Below, piece by piece: positions 20,904 to 30,208 of a stretch of 64,000 nt of DNA (its first letter is position 1; the number at the start of each line of letters is the position of its first letter). The translations under genes were made by a program, and so were the position numbers. Source of the DNA: Sorex araneus (taxonomy: Eukaryota; Chordata; Mammalia; Eulipotyphla; Soricidae). The stretch is taken from NCBI RefSeq assembly GCF_027595985.1, contig NC_073304.1:214860500-214924499 (forward strand). The letters run 5' to 3'. A model generated the notes under the pieces. That model saw nothing but the letters and a program-made list of their open reading frames with translations, made no database searches and was not told where the DNA came from.

Positions 20904-21070
20904 CTTTTGGGGGGAGGGACAGACACCTGACTGTGCTCAGGGCTTACTCCTGGTTCTGTGCTTACTCCTGGTTCTGTGCTGAGCTCCTAGCAGTGCTCAG
21001 GGAACCATGTAGGGTGCTGGGAATCAAACCCAGGTTGGCCACCTGCAAGGCAAGTGCCCTCCCCCTTGTA
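20904..21070 (-). mobile_element. Diverged family I SINE, reverse, with internal duplication
   Basis: CTGTGCTCAGGGCTTACTCC, GGGAATCAAACCCAGG, GCAAGGCAAGTGCCC. CTTACTCCTGGTTCTGTG is duplicated in tandem (20943-20960, 20961-20978). Confidence 0.75.
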
Positions 21071-21539
21071 CCTTGTTACGAGCACTCTGTGTACACACGC
21101 TTGCTGACCATTCAGACCAGTATTAATCCACCGGGGACTATGTAACCCCTGTAGTCCCCCAGGATATTCCAAGGGGTCACAGGTAAAAAATTGCATGAAT
21201 GGGGAGCGATGGCAGGAGACTCTGAGACCCACTGGGTGGTCAAGGGGCATAGGAAAGGAAGAAGGTTGGAAGGGGGCCTCGCTGGAAAAAGGCTAAGAAA
21301 CACAGCTTAGATGGACATACTTTTTAAGATATGACAAAAGCTCGAGGAAAACACAGCGTTTTTGCCCAGAGATCGAAATAATGCACATGGCTGGGATGTC
21401 TGTGTAGACTAAGGCACGTGCAGGGGTCTCTCAGGGGGACAGAGTTCCCACTCCCTCCTCATTGCCCCTCACCTCAGGATCTGGGCAGGGCAGGGGACCT
21501 CCTTCTTGTCCATCAGCAAATGCAGCCCCGCTGAGAAAC
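21071..21539. other. Unique non-coding sequence
   Basis: No gene or repeat recognised. Confidence 0.4.
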
Positions 21540-21747
21540 CACAGCGGTTCTTTTTTTTTTTTTTTTTTTTTTTGCTTTTTGGGTCACACCTGGCGATGCA
21601 CAGGGGTTACTCCTGGCTCTGCACTCAGGAATCACTCCTGGCGGTGCTCAGGGGACCATATGGGATGCTGGGAATTGAACCCTGGTCAACCGAGTGCAAG
21701 GCAAACACCCTACCCTCTGTGCTATCACTCCAGCCCCCACAGCGGTT
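21540..21747 (-). mobile_element. Young family I SINE, reverse, 10-bp target duplications
   Basis: Near-consensus element between CACAGCGGTT copies (21540-21549, 21738-21747), with a T22 tail. Confidence 0.94.
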
Positions 21748-22155
21748 ATTTCAAGGCCTGCTTCAGGGAGCTGCCGCCGAGGGGCCACGAGGGCCGGGAG
21801 GTGGGAGCCAGGCCAGGCTGGCACAGGCTTCTCCAGGAAATGGCGTGGCTGGCCTGCTGTGGCCCTCCTGACCGTCTCTTGGCCAAAGACAGAACAACGT
21901 AGAGATCCAGAGATTTCCTGGGCTGACATCTCCAGTTCTGTCACCTGGGCAGGATCCTTTCTGTCTCTGGATGGGATGACCCTGCGGAAACTGCTGGTGG
22001 ACGGTATCTTCCCAGAGGCCCACAGAGAGTGGCTGAGAGAGGGGACCGGGCTTCCCTCTCCTTTGTCCTTCAGCATCCTCAGAACAAACAGCATTGGGGT
22101 TGGTGAATGAGGCCATGCCCGCAGGTACTGGAGCTGGGGGGGCTACTCCCAGATC
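21748..22155. other. Unique non-coding sequence
   Basis: GC-moderate sequence with overlapping open frames on both strands but no recognisable domain. Confidence 0.4.
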
Positions 22156-22259
22156 CATACTAGAGTTTCACCTGGCGGTGCTCAGGGAGCCCAGTGGTGC
22201 TGGGACTTGAACCAGGTCAGCTGCATGCAAGGCCTTAACCCCTGGACTGTCTCTCCAGC
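22156..22259 (-). mobile_element. Old family I SINE fragment, reverse
   Basis: CACCTGGCGGTGCTCAGGG, GGACTTGAACCAGGTCAGC, CTGTCTCTCCAGC; the tail-side half is deleted. Confidence 0.6.
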
Positions 22260-23219
22260 TGTGACATTGCAATATTTCTCTTCCTTTTGCAGGTGAGGAA
22301 ACAGAGATGTGTTCCAAGTCCAGAATCCTTTGATTTCTGCACCTGGGGTTGATTCAAAGTCTTTTTTTTTTTTTTTTGCTTTTCTCTCCCATGCTGGGGG
22401 AAGGAGCTATTGCAGAAGCAAGATGGGTCCTTTGGGGCCATCTCACTGAGAGAGGCGAAGGGATCTGACCAAAAGAAGCTAGCTAGAGCTAATCCTGGGG
22501 GGCTTCCAGGAAGAGGGACTAAGTGAACCTAGAAGGTAGAGGGCAGGATTTGACTAGAAGAAGGGGAAGACATTCTAGCAGGGTGCACTCTCTGAGAAAA
22601 AAAAGAATACATGCAGAATTAGGCAAGGGTAACTCATAGCTCCTTTGAGATTGAGTTATCAACATATCTATCAATAACTAATTATTGCTATTCTGGTCCT
22701 AAATGATAGTCATACAGTCATACAGGCTCTGAAGAAGTCACCAAAGTCCCCCCTTAGATAGAGGTCACTTTGGAGTATTGGCCACACCCAGAAGGCAGTG
22801 CCACTAGATTAAAATGATGCTGGTCACTTAGAACCTTCTACTGCCCCTTATCTCTCCTCACACCCCCTTATGAGGGAGTCGATGTAACCTAGAGAACTAG
22901 AGAATCCGAGTTCGATGCCCAGCACTGCCTGGCATCCAGAGCATTAACTTATGCAGCCCTGGAAGCCTCTGAGCATCACTGCATCACTGGGCCTAGTAGC
23001 TGAACCTTCTGGCCAGGCTCAGTGCCAGAGGCCTGGGCATGGCTGGGGAGGCCCCCATAAACAAAAAGACTTGTGTAGGAGAAACACAAGGTCTCAGGCC
23101 AGATGGAAAGGGCGCTTGCAAAAAGGAAGCCTAGATTTGAGCCCTACAAAGCCCCCCAAAGCGGGGCCCCAGGAATAGCACTGAGCCTGGGTTGGTGTAA
23201 TTATTGAAGCAAAATAAAA
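22260..23219. other. Mostly unique non-coding sequence with SINE-like shreds
   Basis: T15 run at 22362-22377; fragments near 22895-22925 (GAGTTCGATGCCCAGCA) and 23090-23190 look like eroded SINE pieces. No gene. Confidence 0.4.
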
Positions 23220-23382
23220 GGTGTCTAGAGAGATAGCACACTGGGTAAGGTGCTTACCTTGCATGTGACCAACCTGAGTTGAATCCTGGCACCTCTGATG
23301 GTTCCCCAAGCCTGCCAGGAGTGATCTCTGAGCACAGAGCTGGGAGTAAGCCCTCAGCACAGCTGAGTATAGCCCAAACCAC
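23220..23382 (+). mobile_element. Diverged family I SINE
   Basis: AGAGAGATAGCACACTGGGTAAGG head, CTGAGTTGAATCCTGG B box, GAGTATAGCCCAAACC end. Confidence 0.72.
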
Positions 23383-23397
23383 CCACCCCCAAATTAT

Positions 23398-23575
23398 TTG
23401 GGGACAGATTTCTCAACAGACTGAATGCTTTGCATGCAAGAGGCTTAGGTTGATCCCCAATACCTCATGGTCCTCTGAGCACCATGAGGAATGAACCGCC
23501 CCCTGCCAGTCAAGCACAGAGCTGGAAATAGACCCTGAGCATCTCAGGGGGTGGGCCCCCAAAAATCAAAATTAA
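23398..23575 (+). mobile_element. Strongly diverged family I SINE
   Basis: GCATGCAAGAGGCTTAGGTTGATCCCC head/B-box remnant, CTCATGGTCCTCTGAGC, GTGGGCCCCCAAAAATC end. Confidence 0.6.
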
Positions 23576-23755
23576 TGAATGAAAAAGTGCCCAACCTAAA
23601 TGCAAACACAAAAATTTGTAAGTACATAACTGTACTTCATGGTGATTCACTAATTAAAAAAATAAATAATTAAAAATTAAATAAAAAATTAAAAGTAAAT
23701 AAAAAGTACCCAACCTGATAAACAGAGAAAACAGAAAGATAATGAGCACAGTCTC

Positions 23756-23961
23756 AAGAAGCTGTGGGTCGGGGCTGGAGCCATAGCACAGCAGGTAGAG
23801 TGTTTGCCTTGCACGCAGCTGTCACGGGTTGATTCCCAGCATCCCATAGGGTCCCCTGAGCACTACCAGGAGTGATTCCTGAATGCAAACCCAGGAGTAA
23901 CCCCTGTGCATCACCGGGTGTGACCCAAAAAGCAAAACAAAAAAAAAAGAAGCTGTGGGTC
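23756..23961 (+). mobile_element. Young family I SINE, 15-bp target duplications
   Basis: Element 23771-23946 between AAGAAGCTGTGGGTC copies (23756-23770, 23947-23961). Confidence 0.95.
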
Positions 23962-24474
23962 TAGAAGAAAATATTCACGGAGGTAACATCCACATCATGG
24001 AAGTCCTGGGACAGAGGAGAAAGGCGGCCAGCATGAAAGTCCTCAGGAAGGCGACTCACTTCTGAAATTAGTTGAAGAAATATTACATGCTATTTGAAAT
24101 GTATTTAAGGGAAGTGTTTAAGGCAAATATATCATAAACAGGAGCTGGCTGAGGTCAGGGCAGGATGTACTTCCAATATGCTAATTGATCTGGTAAAATG
24201 AGACCACTGGGGGGTGCTGCAGATGTGGCTCTGACCGAGTCCTGCCCTCACGGGTGTGAGCCTCTGACTTTGACCCCTGGCACTGCCCATAAGAACCCAC
24301 AAATCAAAACTGAGGAGGGGTAGAGGGGGAAGGAAATCTGAGCACAGGTGGCGTAGGGATGAGGGTGGAGGGTTCTGGGCATGTTGGTGGTGGATGCAGT
24401 ACCTGTACATTAATATTTTAGGAACTTAAATGCTATTGCAACCATGTTACCTAAACTGTAGTAAAAATATAAAA
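23962..24474. other. Unique sequence and a possible old L1 3' end
   Basis: TTAAATGCTATTGCAAC...CCTAAACTGTAG near 24428-24463 recurs (ATGCTATTGCAAC...CCTAAACTATG) near 25166-25192, the end of the L1 described next, so a second L1 terminus probably lies at about 24370-24475. Otherwise nothing recognised. Confidence 0.4.
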
Positions 24475-24569
24475 AGAAAAGGTATATGTACATAATGGAA
24501 TATTATGTAGCTGAGAGAAGTGATAAAATCTTGCCATCTGCGGCAGTATTTTATTTGTCTATTTGTTTG

Positions 24570-24758
24570 TGTTTGGAGGGGGAGCCACAACCTCCAAATG
24601 AGCCCCCACCCTCAGAAATGCTAAGGGATTACTCCTGACTCTGCACTCAGGAATCACTCCTGAAGGTGCTCAGGGGACCATATGGCATGCTGCAGATTGA
24701 ACCCGGGTCGGCTGCATGCAAGGCAAGCACCCTACCCTTTGTTTTATTTCTCTGGCCC
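24570..24758 (-). mobile_element. Diverged family I SINE, reverse, inside L1
   Basis: GATTACTCCTGACTCTGCACTC, CATATGGCATGCTGCAG, ATTGAACCCGGGTC, ATTTCTCTGGCCCC. The tail end carries an extra C/A-rich stretch. Confidence 0.78.
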
Positions 24759-24764
24759 CTTCTG

Positions 24765-24900
24765 GTTTTGTTTTGGCACCAGTCATGGCTATGCTCAGGG
24801 CTTACTCCTGGCTCTGTGCTCTGGTATCACACCTGGCAGGGCTCAGGGGACCATATGTGGTGCCAGGGATCAAATGCACGGCAAGTGCTCTGGTCCCAGT
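24765..24900 (-). mobile_element. Diverged family I SINE, reverse, inside L1
   Basis: GGCTATGCTCAGGGCTTACTCC, CATATGTGGTGCCAGGG, GCACGGCAAGTGCTCTGGTCCC; part of the head is missing. Confidence 0.7.
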
Positions 24901-25192
24901 TTGGAGCAATATGGTTGGAACCAGAGGTTAAACACGTTAAGTCAAATACCAGCTAATCTCACTCATCTGTGGAATAGAGAGAGACAAAACAAGGGGAAAG
25001 TATTGATCAATGACAAACCTCTGGTCCTGGATTACCAGACCTACAAAGAAGAAAAGGAGAAGGGGGGGAAATCACACTGAAAGAGACAGAGAGGCACTGG
25101 TGGCGGGTCTGGGCACACTGGAGGGGGCCATGCAGCAATCTTGCACATCAATACTGTAAACTCCAATGCTATTGCAACAACCTAAACTATGA

Positions 25193-25392
25193 CAATTAAA
25201 AAGATTTTTTTCGGGGCTGGAGCAATAGCACAGGGGGTAGGGCGTTTGCCTTGCACGCGGTTGACCCAGGTTCGATTCCCAGCATCCCATATGGTCCCCT
25301 GAGGACCGCCAGGGGTCATTCCTGAGTGCAGAGCCAGGAGTAGCCCCTGTGCATTGCCAGGCATGACCCAAAAAGCGAAAAAAAAAGATTCT
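25193..25392 (+). mobile_element. Family I SINE, left arm of a convergent pair
   Basis: Near-consensus element about 25213-25387 after CAATTAAAAAGA (25193-25204). Its A-tail meets the T-tail of the next, oppositely oriented SINE. Confidence 0.92.
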
Positions 25393-25576
25393 TTTTTCTT
25401 TGCTTTTTTGATCACACCTAGCAATGCACAGGGGTCACTCCTGGCTCTGTACTCAGGAATGACTCCTGGCGGTGCTCAGGAGACCATATGGGATGCTGGG
25501 AATCGAACCCAGGTCGGCTGCATGCGAGGCAAACGCCCTACCCGCTGTGCTATCTCTCCAGCCCCAATTAAAAAGA
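25393..25576 (-). mobile_element. Family I SINE, right arm of a convergent pair
   Basis: Near-consensus reverse element ending CTCTCCAGCCC at about 25564, followed by the second copy of CAATTAAAAAGA (25565-25576). Confidence 0.92.
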
Positions 25577-25619
25577 ATTTTAAAAACAAAAGCAGGTACA
25601 AAACCCTGCAAGCTTTTCC

Positions 25620-25792
25620 AGGGGGTGGGGGAAGGGAACACACCCAGTTGTGCTATGGGCCTGCTCCTGGCTCGGTGCTCAGGGCTCACTCCTAGCGGTG
25701 TGCAAGGGACCACATGGGGTGCTGGGGATCAAATCTGGGTATGCAGTGTTCAAGGCATGTGGCTTACCCTCTGTGCTACCTCTTCTGCCCCA
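25620..25792 (-). mobile_element. Diverged family I SINE, reverse
   Basis: ACACACCCAGTTGTGCTATGGG, GACCACATGGGGTGCTGGGG, CTACCTCTTCTGCCCC. Confidence 0.72.
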
Positions 25793-25935
25793 TGGCCTTG
25801 CATTCAACCCCCAGCACCGTAGGGACCACCCCAGGACCTATAGCCAACATGGGGCCCGGCTCTGTTGGGAGTGGCCAGGAGCCCTGAGCACTGCCGACGT
25901 GACCCCTATTCCAGGTGGGCTAAATAAAGACTGCA
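25793..25935 (+). mobile_element. Old 5'-truncated family I SINE
   Basis: GCCTTGCATTCAACCCCCAGCACC, CAGGAGCCCTGAGCACTGCC, GACGTGACCCC. Confidence 0.5.
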
Positions 25936-26014
25936 GATAACTGCCAAAGTCCTTTTGGCATTTCGGGTCAGATTTTGCCAGCACTGGGTGCCAAGCAGAG
26001 AAAACTCATTTTAT

Positions 26015-26179
26015 GGACTGGAGCATTAGTACAATGGGTAGGGCGTTTGCCTTGCACACAGCTGACCTGGGTTCGATCCCTGGCATCCCGTATGGTTACC
26101 CAAGCACTGCCAGGAGTAATTCCTGAATGCGGAGCCAGGAGTAAGCCCTGAGCATCACTGGGTGTGATCCAAAAAGCCA
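26015..26179 (+). mobile_element. Family I SINE whose tail was invaded by a family II SINE
   Basis: GACTGGAGCATTAGTACAATGGG head to GTGTGATCCAAAAAGCC; the A-rich end resumes past 26409 as AAAAAGCCAAAGGAAAAAAA. Confidence 0.88.
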
Positions 26180-26418
26180 CTGTCACTGTCATCCCGTTGC
26201 TCATCGATTTGTTCGAGCGGGCACCAGTCACGTCTCTCATTGAGAGACTTATTGTTACTGTTTTTGGCATATCCAATATGCACGGGTAGCTTGCCAGGCT
26301 CCATACTCTCGGTAGCTTGCCGGGCTCTCCGAGAGGGACGGAGGAATCGAACACGGGTCAACCACATGAAAGGCGAAAGCCCAACTGCTGTGCTATCGCT
26401 CCAACCCACAAAAAGCCA
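26170..26418 (-). mobile_element. Family II SINE, reverse, nested, 10-bp target duplications
   Basis: Element 26180-26408 reads CTGTCACTGTCATCCCG...GTTACTGTTTTTGGCATATC...GCTCTCCGAGAGGGACGG...CTATCGCTCCAACCC between CAAAAAGCCA copies (26170-26179, 26409-26418). Its free end is a CAGTGACAGTG repeat on its own strand, not poly(A). Confidence 0.92.
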
Positions 26419-26474
26419 AAGGAAAAAAATTAAAAAAGAAAAAGAAACAAAAAGAAAGAAAAGAAAAAGCATTG

Positions 26475-26673
26475 AACTTGCAGAACTTTTTTTTGGGGGG
26501 GTCACACCCGGCGATGCACAGGGGTTACTCCTGGCTCATGCACTCAGGAACCACTCCTAGCGGTGCTCAGGGGACCATATGGGATGCTGGGAATCGAACC
26601 TGGGTCAACCACGTGCAAGGCAAACGCCCTACCCGCTGTGCTATTGCTCCAGCCCCAAACTTGCAGAACTTTT
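26475..26673 (-). mobile_element. Young family I SINE, reverse, 16-bp target duplications
   Basis: Near-consensus element 26491-26657 between AACTTGCAGAACTTTT copies (26475-26490, 26658-26673). Confidence 0.95.
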
Positions 26674-26821
26674 GAGATTTTAGAACTTACTAAAGTAAGT
26701 CTTAGAGCTGTTCCTGGTCACTCTCTGTGAGCTGAGCCCGACGTTGTGTCCTGCTGTCTCACCAGGGGAACATAATACAATGTGGGTCTGAGGGTTTTTG
26801 TGGTGGGGGGGAAGTGAGCAC

Positions 26822-26921
26822 TGTGGACTCAGTAGTGTTCTGGGGTCTCGCAGTGCCAGGGAGCAAACCCAGGGCCTCACACAAGTTAGGGATGTGCTCC
26901 ACAATTGAGTCACATCATTTT
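26822..26921 (-). mobile_element. tRNA-Ala-like SINE remnant, reverse
   Basis: CAGTGCCAGGGAGCAAACCC, AGGGCCTCACACAAG and GTGCTCCACAATTGAGTCAC reverse to an ID/Ala-type head with GAGTCAATT in place of the A box. Confidence 0.45.
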
Positions 26922-26937
26922 TGGTTTTATTTTGATT

Positions 26938-27120
26938 TCTGTTTGCTTTGTTTGGGGGCCACACCCAGTGGTGCTCTAGGGTTACTCCTAGCTCTGCACT
27001 CAGGACTTACTCCTGGCAGACGTGGGGGACCGTAAGGAATGTCGGTGATCAAACGTAGTAGGTTGGCTACTTGCAAGGGAAGGACCCTACCTGCTTGCAA
27101 AGCAAGCACCCTCGGGCTCC
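26938..27120 (-). mobile_element. Diverged family I SINE, reverse
   Basis: GGGGGCCACACCCAGTGGTGC, GACCGTAAGGAATGTCGG; the head region has an extra CCTACCTGCTTGCAAAGCAA insertion. Confidence 0.7.
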
Positions 27121-27344
27121 TCATCACATTCTTTAAAGGCCTGGCCTGTGAGTCTCCCTCTCTTCTCCCTTCCTGCCAAATGGAATGCAGATGAGCCTCC
27201 TGCTGGGAAGGAACACTGGAAGGAAAGAGTCCTTGGGTACCCACAAGAGACAGAATCCATCCAATTTGGCCTGCTGAGCTCAGGTCCACATCCAAGACAA
27301 AAGCAGCTTCTGTTAATGTCACTGGATTTGGGGGTGAGGGGAAG

Positions 27345-27478
27345 GCTGGACCCTAGCTGGCTGTGCTCAGGGTTTACTTCTGGCTCTGTGCTCAGGGGTC
27401 ACTCATGGCAGTGCTCACAGGACCACATGTGAGGCACGTGCAAGGCAAAATACCTTAACCCCTGTATTGTTTCTCTGG
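27345..27478 (-). mobile_element. Diverged family I SINE, reverse
   Basis: CTGTGCTCAGGGTTTACTTC, GACCACATGTGAGGCACG, ATTGTTTCTCTGG; the B-box section is deleted. Confidence 0.68.
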
Positions 27479-27497
27479 TGCACAAATTACTGGATTG

Positions 27498-27561
27498 GTT
27501 TTTTTGGGGGGAGGGGCACACCCAGCGATGCTCAGGAGCTACCTTCGGATGTGCCTCCCCT
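27498..27561 (-). mobile_element. Tail-side fragment of a reverse SINE
   Basis: GGGGCACACCCAGCGATGCTCAGGAGC only. A younger forward SINE is inserted next to it. Confidence 0.55.
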
Positions 27562-27758
27562 AAAAAGAATGTTCTGGAGCTGGAGCGATAGCACAGCGGG
27601 TAGGGTGTTTGCCTTGCATGCGGCCGACCCGGGTTCAAATCCCAGCATCCCATATGGTCCCCTGAGCACCGCCAGGAGTAATTCCCGAGTGAAGAGCCAG
27701 GAGTAACCCCTGTGCATCACTGGGTGTGACCCAAAAAGAAAAAAAAAAGAATGTTCTG
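27562..27758 (+). mobile_element. Young family I SINE, 15-bp target duplications
   Basis: Near-consensus element 27577-27743 between AAAAAGAATGTTCTG copies (27562-27576, 27744-27758). Confidence 0.95.
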
Positions 27759-27769
27759 AGTCAATAGCT

Positions 27770-28098
27770 CTAAGTAGTTCCTGACCATGATGGCCACATG
27801 GTCAGAGCAGTTTCTCAGAGGCTCAGGCTGACCATATTTGTCATTTCCCGTATTCACTCTCAACCTCATAGTCACAAAGATGAGTCATTAAGCTGATTTA
27901 CTTAATCTTGTGAAACTAGAATAAAAGATTGTTATTGAATCCCCATGACTTAGCTAAATGGGGAGGGATGGCAGGAGTTTCAGGAGAGTCAATAATCTGC
28001 TCTAATTGAATTGTGATCTAATTGATAGTGATCCTTCGACTAGTGATTAGTGCCACTTCCCTGGTAATTAAATGATCCATATGAAAAATGGCTCGTGT
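27770..28098. promoter_or_regulatory. SINE-free AT-rich island with clustered homeodomain core sites
   Basis: Unique sequence containing AGTCAATAATC (about 27988), TAATTG (28003), TAATTGAT (28019), GTGATTAG (about 28043) and TAATTAAATGAT (28065), plus GATGAGTCATTAAGC with an AP-1-like core. Candidate HOX/PBX-responsive element; inference from motifs only. Confidence 0.35.
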
Positions 28099-28099
28099 G

Positions 28100-28156
28100 A
28101 GGGACTGGAGAACAGAGTTGGGAGTGAGCCCTGAGCAAAGCCAGTAGTGGCCCACC
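28100..28156 (+). mobile_element. SINE fragment
   Basis: GGGACTGGAGAACAGAGTTGGGAG then GAGCCCTGAGCAAAGCC joins head and 3' body, with the middle deleted. Confidence 0.4.
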
Positions 28157-28361
28157 CTCTCCCCAAATGTTTTGTGCTTGGATGTCTTGGAATGATTTTA
28201 AGAGCTCTATGCATTCCCACTCACATTCCTTTATGTGTAATGTGCATCTACTGTCCACTGAGAACTATGGTGAGCTCAGAGCATTGAGCAAGACTAAGGC
28301 CCATATCTTTCTGGAGCTTTTATTCCAGTGGGTGTTTTCACTATTTCTGCAGGTTTTTGGA

Positions 28362-28532
28362 GGATGGAGGTCGTGGGGCACATCCAGCAGTGCTAAAGTC
28401 TTACTCCTGGCTCTGTGTTCAGGGATAATTCCTGATGGTGCTTGGGGGACCATATGGGGTGTCAGTGATAGAATCTGGGTCAGTCACATGCAAGGCAAGT
28501 GCACTACTCCCTCTACTATTGCTCCAACTCCC
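28362..28532 (-). mobile_element. Diverged family I SINE, reverse
   Basis: GGGGCACATCCAGCAGTGC, CATATGGGGTGTCAGTG, CTATTGCTCCAACTCC. Confidence 0.75.
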
Positions 28533-28579
28533 GTGTCCAGCATTTTTAGAACATTTCTAATAGCTGAAAAATACCTTCT

Positions 28580-28757
28580 TGGGCTGGAGCAATAGCACAG
28601 CGGGTAGGGCATTTACCTTGCATGCGGCCGACCCGGGTTCAATTTCCAGCATCTCATTATGGTCCCCTGAGCACCTTCAGGAGTGATTCCCGAGTGCAGA
28701 GCCAGGAGTAACCCCTGTGCATCGCCGGGTATAGCCAAAAAAAGAAAAAACAAAACC
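28580..28757 (+). mobile_element. Family I SINE
   Basis: GGGCTGGAGCAATAGCACAGC head, GGGTTCAATTTCCAGC B box, GGGTATAGCCAAAAAAAG end. Confidence 0.92.
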
Positions 28758-29095
28758 TTCCCAACTCTCCCTCTTTATAAGAGAGAACATCTACCAGGAT
28801 CCACGCCAAACTGTCAGAAGATTATACTAAAATGTAGGATAATGAGGTGAAAGGGACAGTGGAGGCCCAATGCCAGCTCTGCCACCTGCTGCAACATTTT
28901 ATGTCTCAGAGCCTTGAAACCCGTGCCCAGGATACAAATCCCCAGCACGTGGCACGACAGCTAGCCTATTAGAAAAACGAGAAATCAGAAATGACAAGCA
29001 TGGGGGAAAGGGAGAGAGGGCAGTTAGGACAGAGAAGGGACCACTGTGACAATGACGTTTGGGAAATGATCTCTCTGGACAAGAATTGGGTGCTA
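28758..29095. other. Unique non-coding sequence
   Basis: No gene or clear repeat; the right part may already be L1-derived. Confidence 0.35.
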
Positions 29096-29174
29096 AAAGT
29101 AGATAAAGGAAAGGAATCTACACAATAACCTTACAGTACCTGTATCACAAACTATAATGACCAAAAGAAGAAAA

Positions 29175-29176
<2 letters not shown>

Positions 29177-29222
<46 letters not shown>
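29177..29222. repeat. (GA)n microsatellite
   Basis: About 22 GA units inside the L1-like sequence. Confidence 0.95.
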
Positions 29223-29223
<1 letters not shown>

Positions 29224-29371
29224 AGTGTCTGCTGTAGAGGCCATGGAGGTGGGGGGATGGAAAGAGGGAAATTAGGGACATTGGTAGTGGGCAATGTACA
29301 TTGGTGAAGGGACAGGTGTCGGAACATTGTATGACTGAAACCCAATGATGGACAACTTTGCAATTGTATAG

Positions 29372-29513
29372 CTACCGAGAGTGTCTCGCCCCGCACGGCA
29401 GAACCTGGCAAGCTACCTGTGGTGTATTCGATATGCTAAAAACATTAACAACAAATCTCACTATGGAGATGTTACTGGTGCCCGTTCGAGCAAATCGATG
29501 AGCAACAGGATAA
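29372..29513 (+). mobile_element. 5'-truncated family II SINE inside L1
   Basis: GCTACCGAGAGTGTCTCGCC, GTATTCGATATGCTAAAAAC, GTTACTGGTGCCCGTTCGAG, GAGCAACAGGATAACAG; the tRNA head is absent. Confidence 0.85.
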
Positions 29514-29613
29514 CAGTTATTCACGTGATTGAATAAAAAAGTTTCAATCCAAATAAAATGTTGATTACTAAGTAAAAAAATAAAAGAAAAAGAAAAGGAG
29601 AAATGACACAGAG

Positions 29614-29735
29614 GAACTGGAGAAATGGCTCTGTGGGCTGAGCTGGTGATTTGCATGACGCCTGCTTCCTCCCAGGCAACTCCTGGTCTGGGAATAGTCT
29701 CTGGGCTTTGGCTGGGTGTCGCCCAAAGGTGGGGG
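29614..29735 (+). mobile_element. Old family I SINE fragment
   Basis: GAACTGGAGAAATGGCTCTGTGGG head-like start, ending GCTGGGTGTCGCCCAAAG. Confidence 0.45.
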
Positions 29736-29814
29736 GAAAAAATCAGAAAAGAGAGTGAGGTGGGGGTAAGAGAGATCTGAACCCGGAAGCAGTTATCTTC
29801 AGGGAGCATGCCTG

Positions 29815-30030
29815 TGCTGATGGTGGGGTGCAGGCCAGGCCTCTGGAAAGATGTGGGGTGTGGTCAGAAGCCCGGCCGCTACCCGAGGACTTACCCGCGG
29901 CCTAACACTGACCCCTGCTGGCCACAGGGTGCAAGCGCGCGCTGCTCCGCACGCACAGACCCGCCCGCTGGTGACCGCCCCAGGCTCAAGGGCGCAAGCC
30001 AGGGGACCCAGAAGCCACGGTATAAAGACC
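29815..30030. promoter_or_regulatory. GC/CpG-rich unique island with a CTCF-like motif
   Basis: CpG-bearing unique DNA (GGCCGCTACCCGAGG, AAGCGCGCGCTGC) within the SINE zone. At 29909-29922, reverse strand, CCAGCAGGGGTCA fits the CTCF core with one mismatch. Candidate insulator or enhancer. Confidence 0.4.
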
Positions 30031-30041
30031 CTCACAAAAAA

Positions 30042-30208
30042 AAATTTTTTTTGCTTTTTGGGTTACATCCCCCCATGCTCTGAGGTTACTCCTGGCTCTG
30101 CACTCAGGAATTGCTCCTGGACGGTGCTGGAGGAGGGGGCGGGGGAATGCTGGGAATTGAACCCATGTCAGCTGGGTGCAAGGCAAATGCCCTACCCGCC
30201 CTACCACA
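30042..30208 (-). mobile_element. Family I SINE, reverse, with altered centre
   Basis: TTTTTGGGTTACATCCCCCC, TACTCCTGGCTCTGCACTC, GGGAATTGAACCCATG, CCCTACCCGCCCTACC; the CATATGG centre is replaced by a GGAGGAGGGGGCGG run. Confidence 0.82.

Larger units (their letters stand above)
24475..25205 (+). mobile_element. L1 3' end, split by two reverse SINEs
   Basis: ATAATGGAATATTATGTAGC and AAATCTTGCCATCTGC (24494-24541) resemble a mammalian L1 3' segment; the reading resumes at about 24905 with AATATGGTTGGAACCAGAGG, AATCTCACTCATCTGTGG and ends near 25192. The interval 24548-24904 holds two reverse SINEs. Family resemblance is from memory. Confidence 0.55.
29096..29545 (+). mobile_element. L1 3' end with a GA microsatellite, interrupted by a truncated family II SINE
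   Basis: GGAAATTAGGGACATTGGTAG, TGTACATTGGTGAAGGGACAG and GAACATTGTATGACTGAAAC form an L1-type 3' end. It is broken at about 29371 and resumes near 29517 with TTATTCACGTGATTGAATAAAAAA. (GA)n occupies 29177-29222. Confidence 0.55.
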
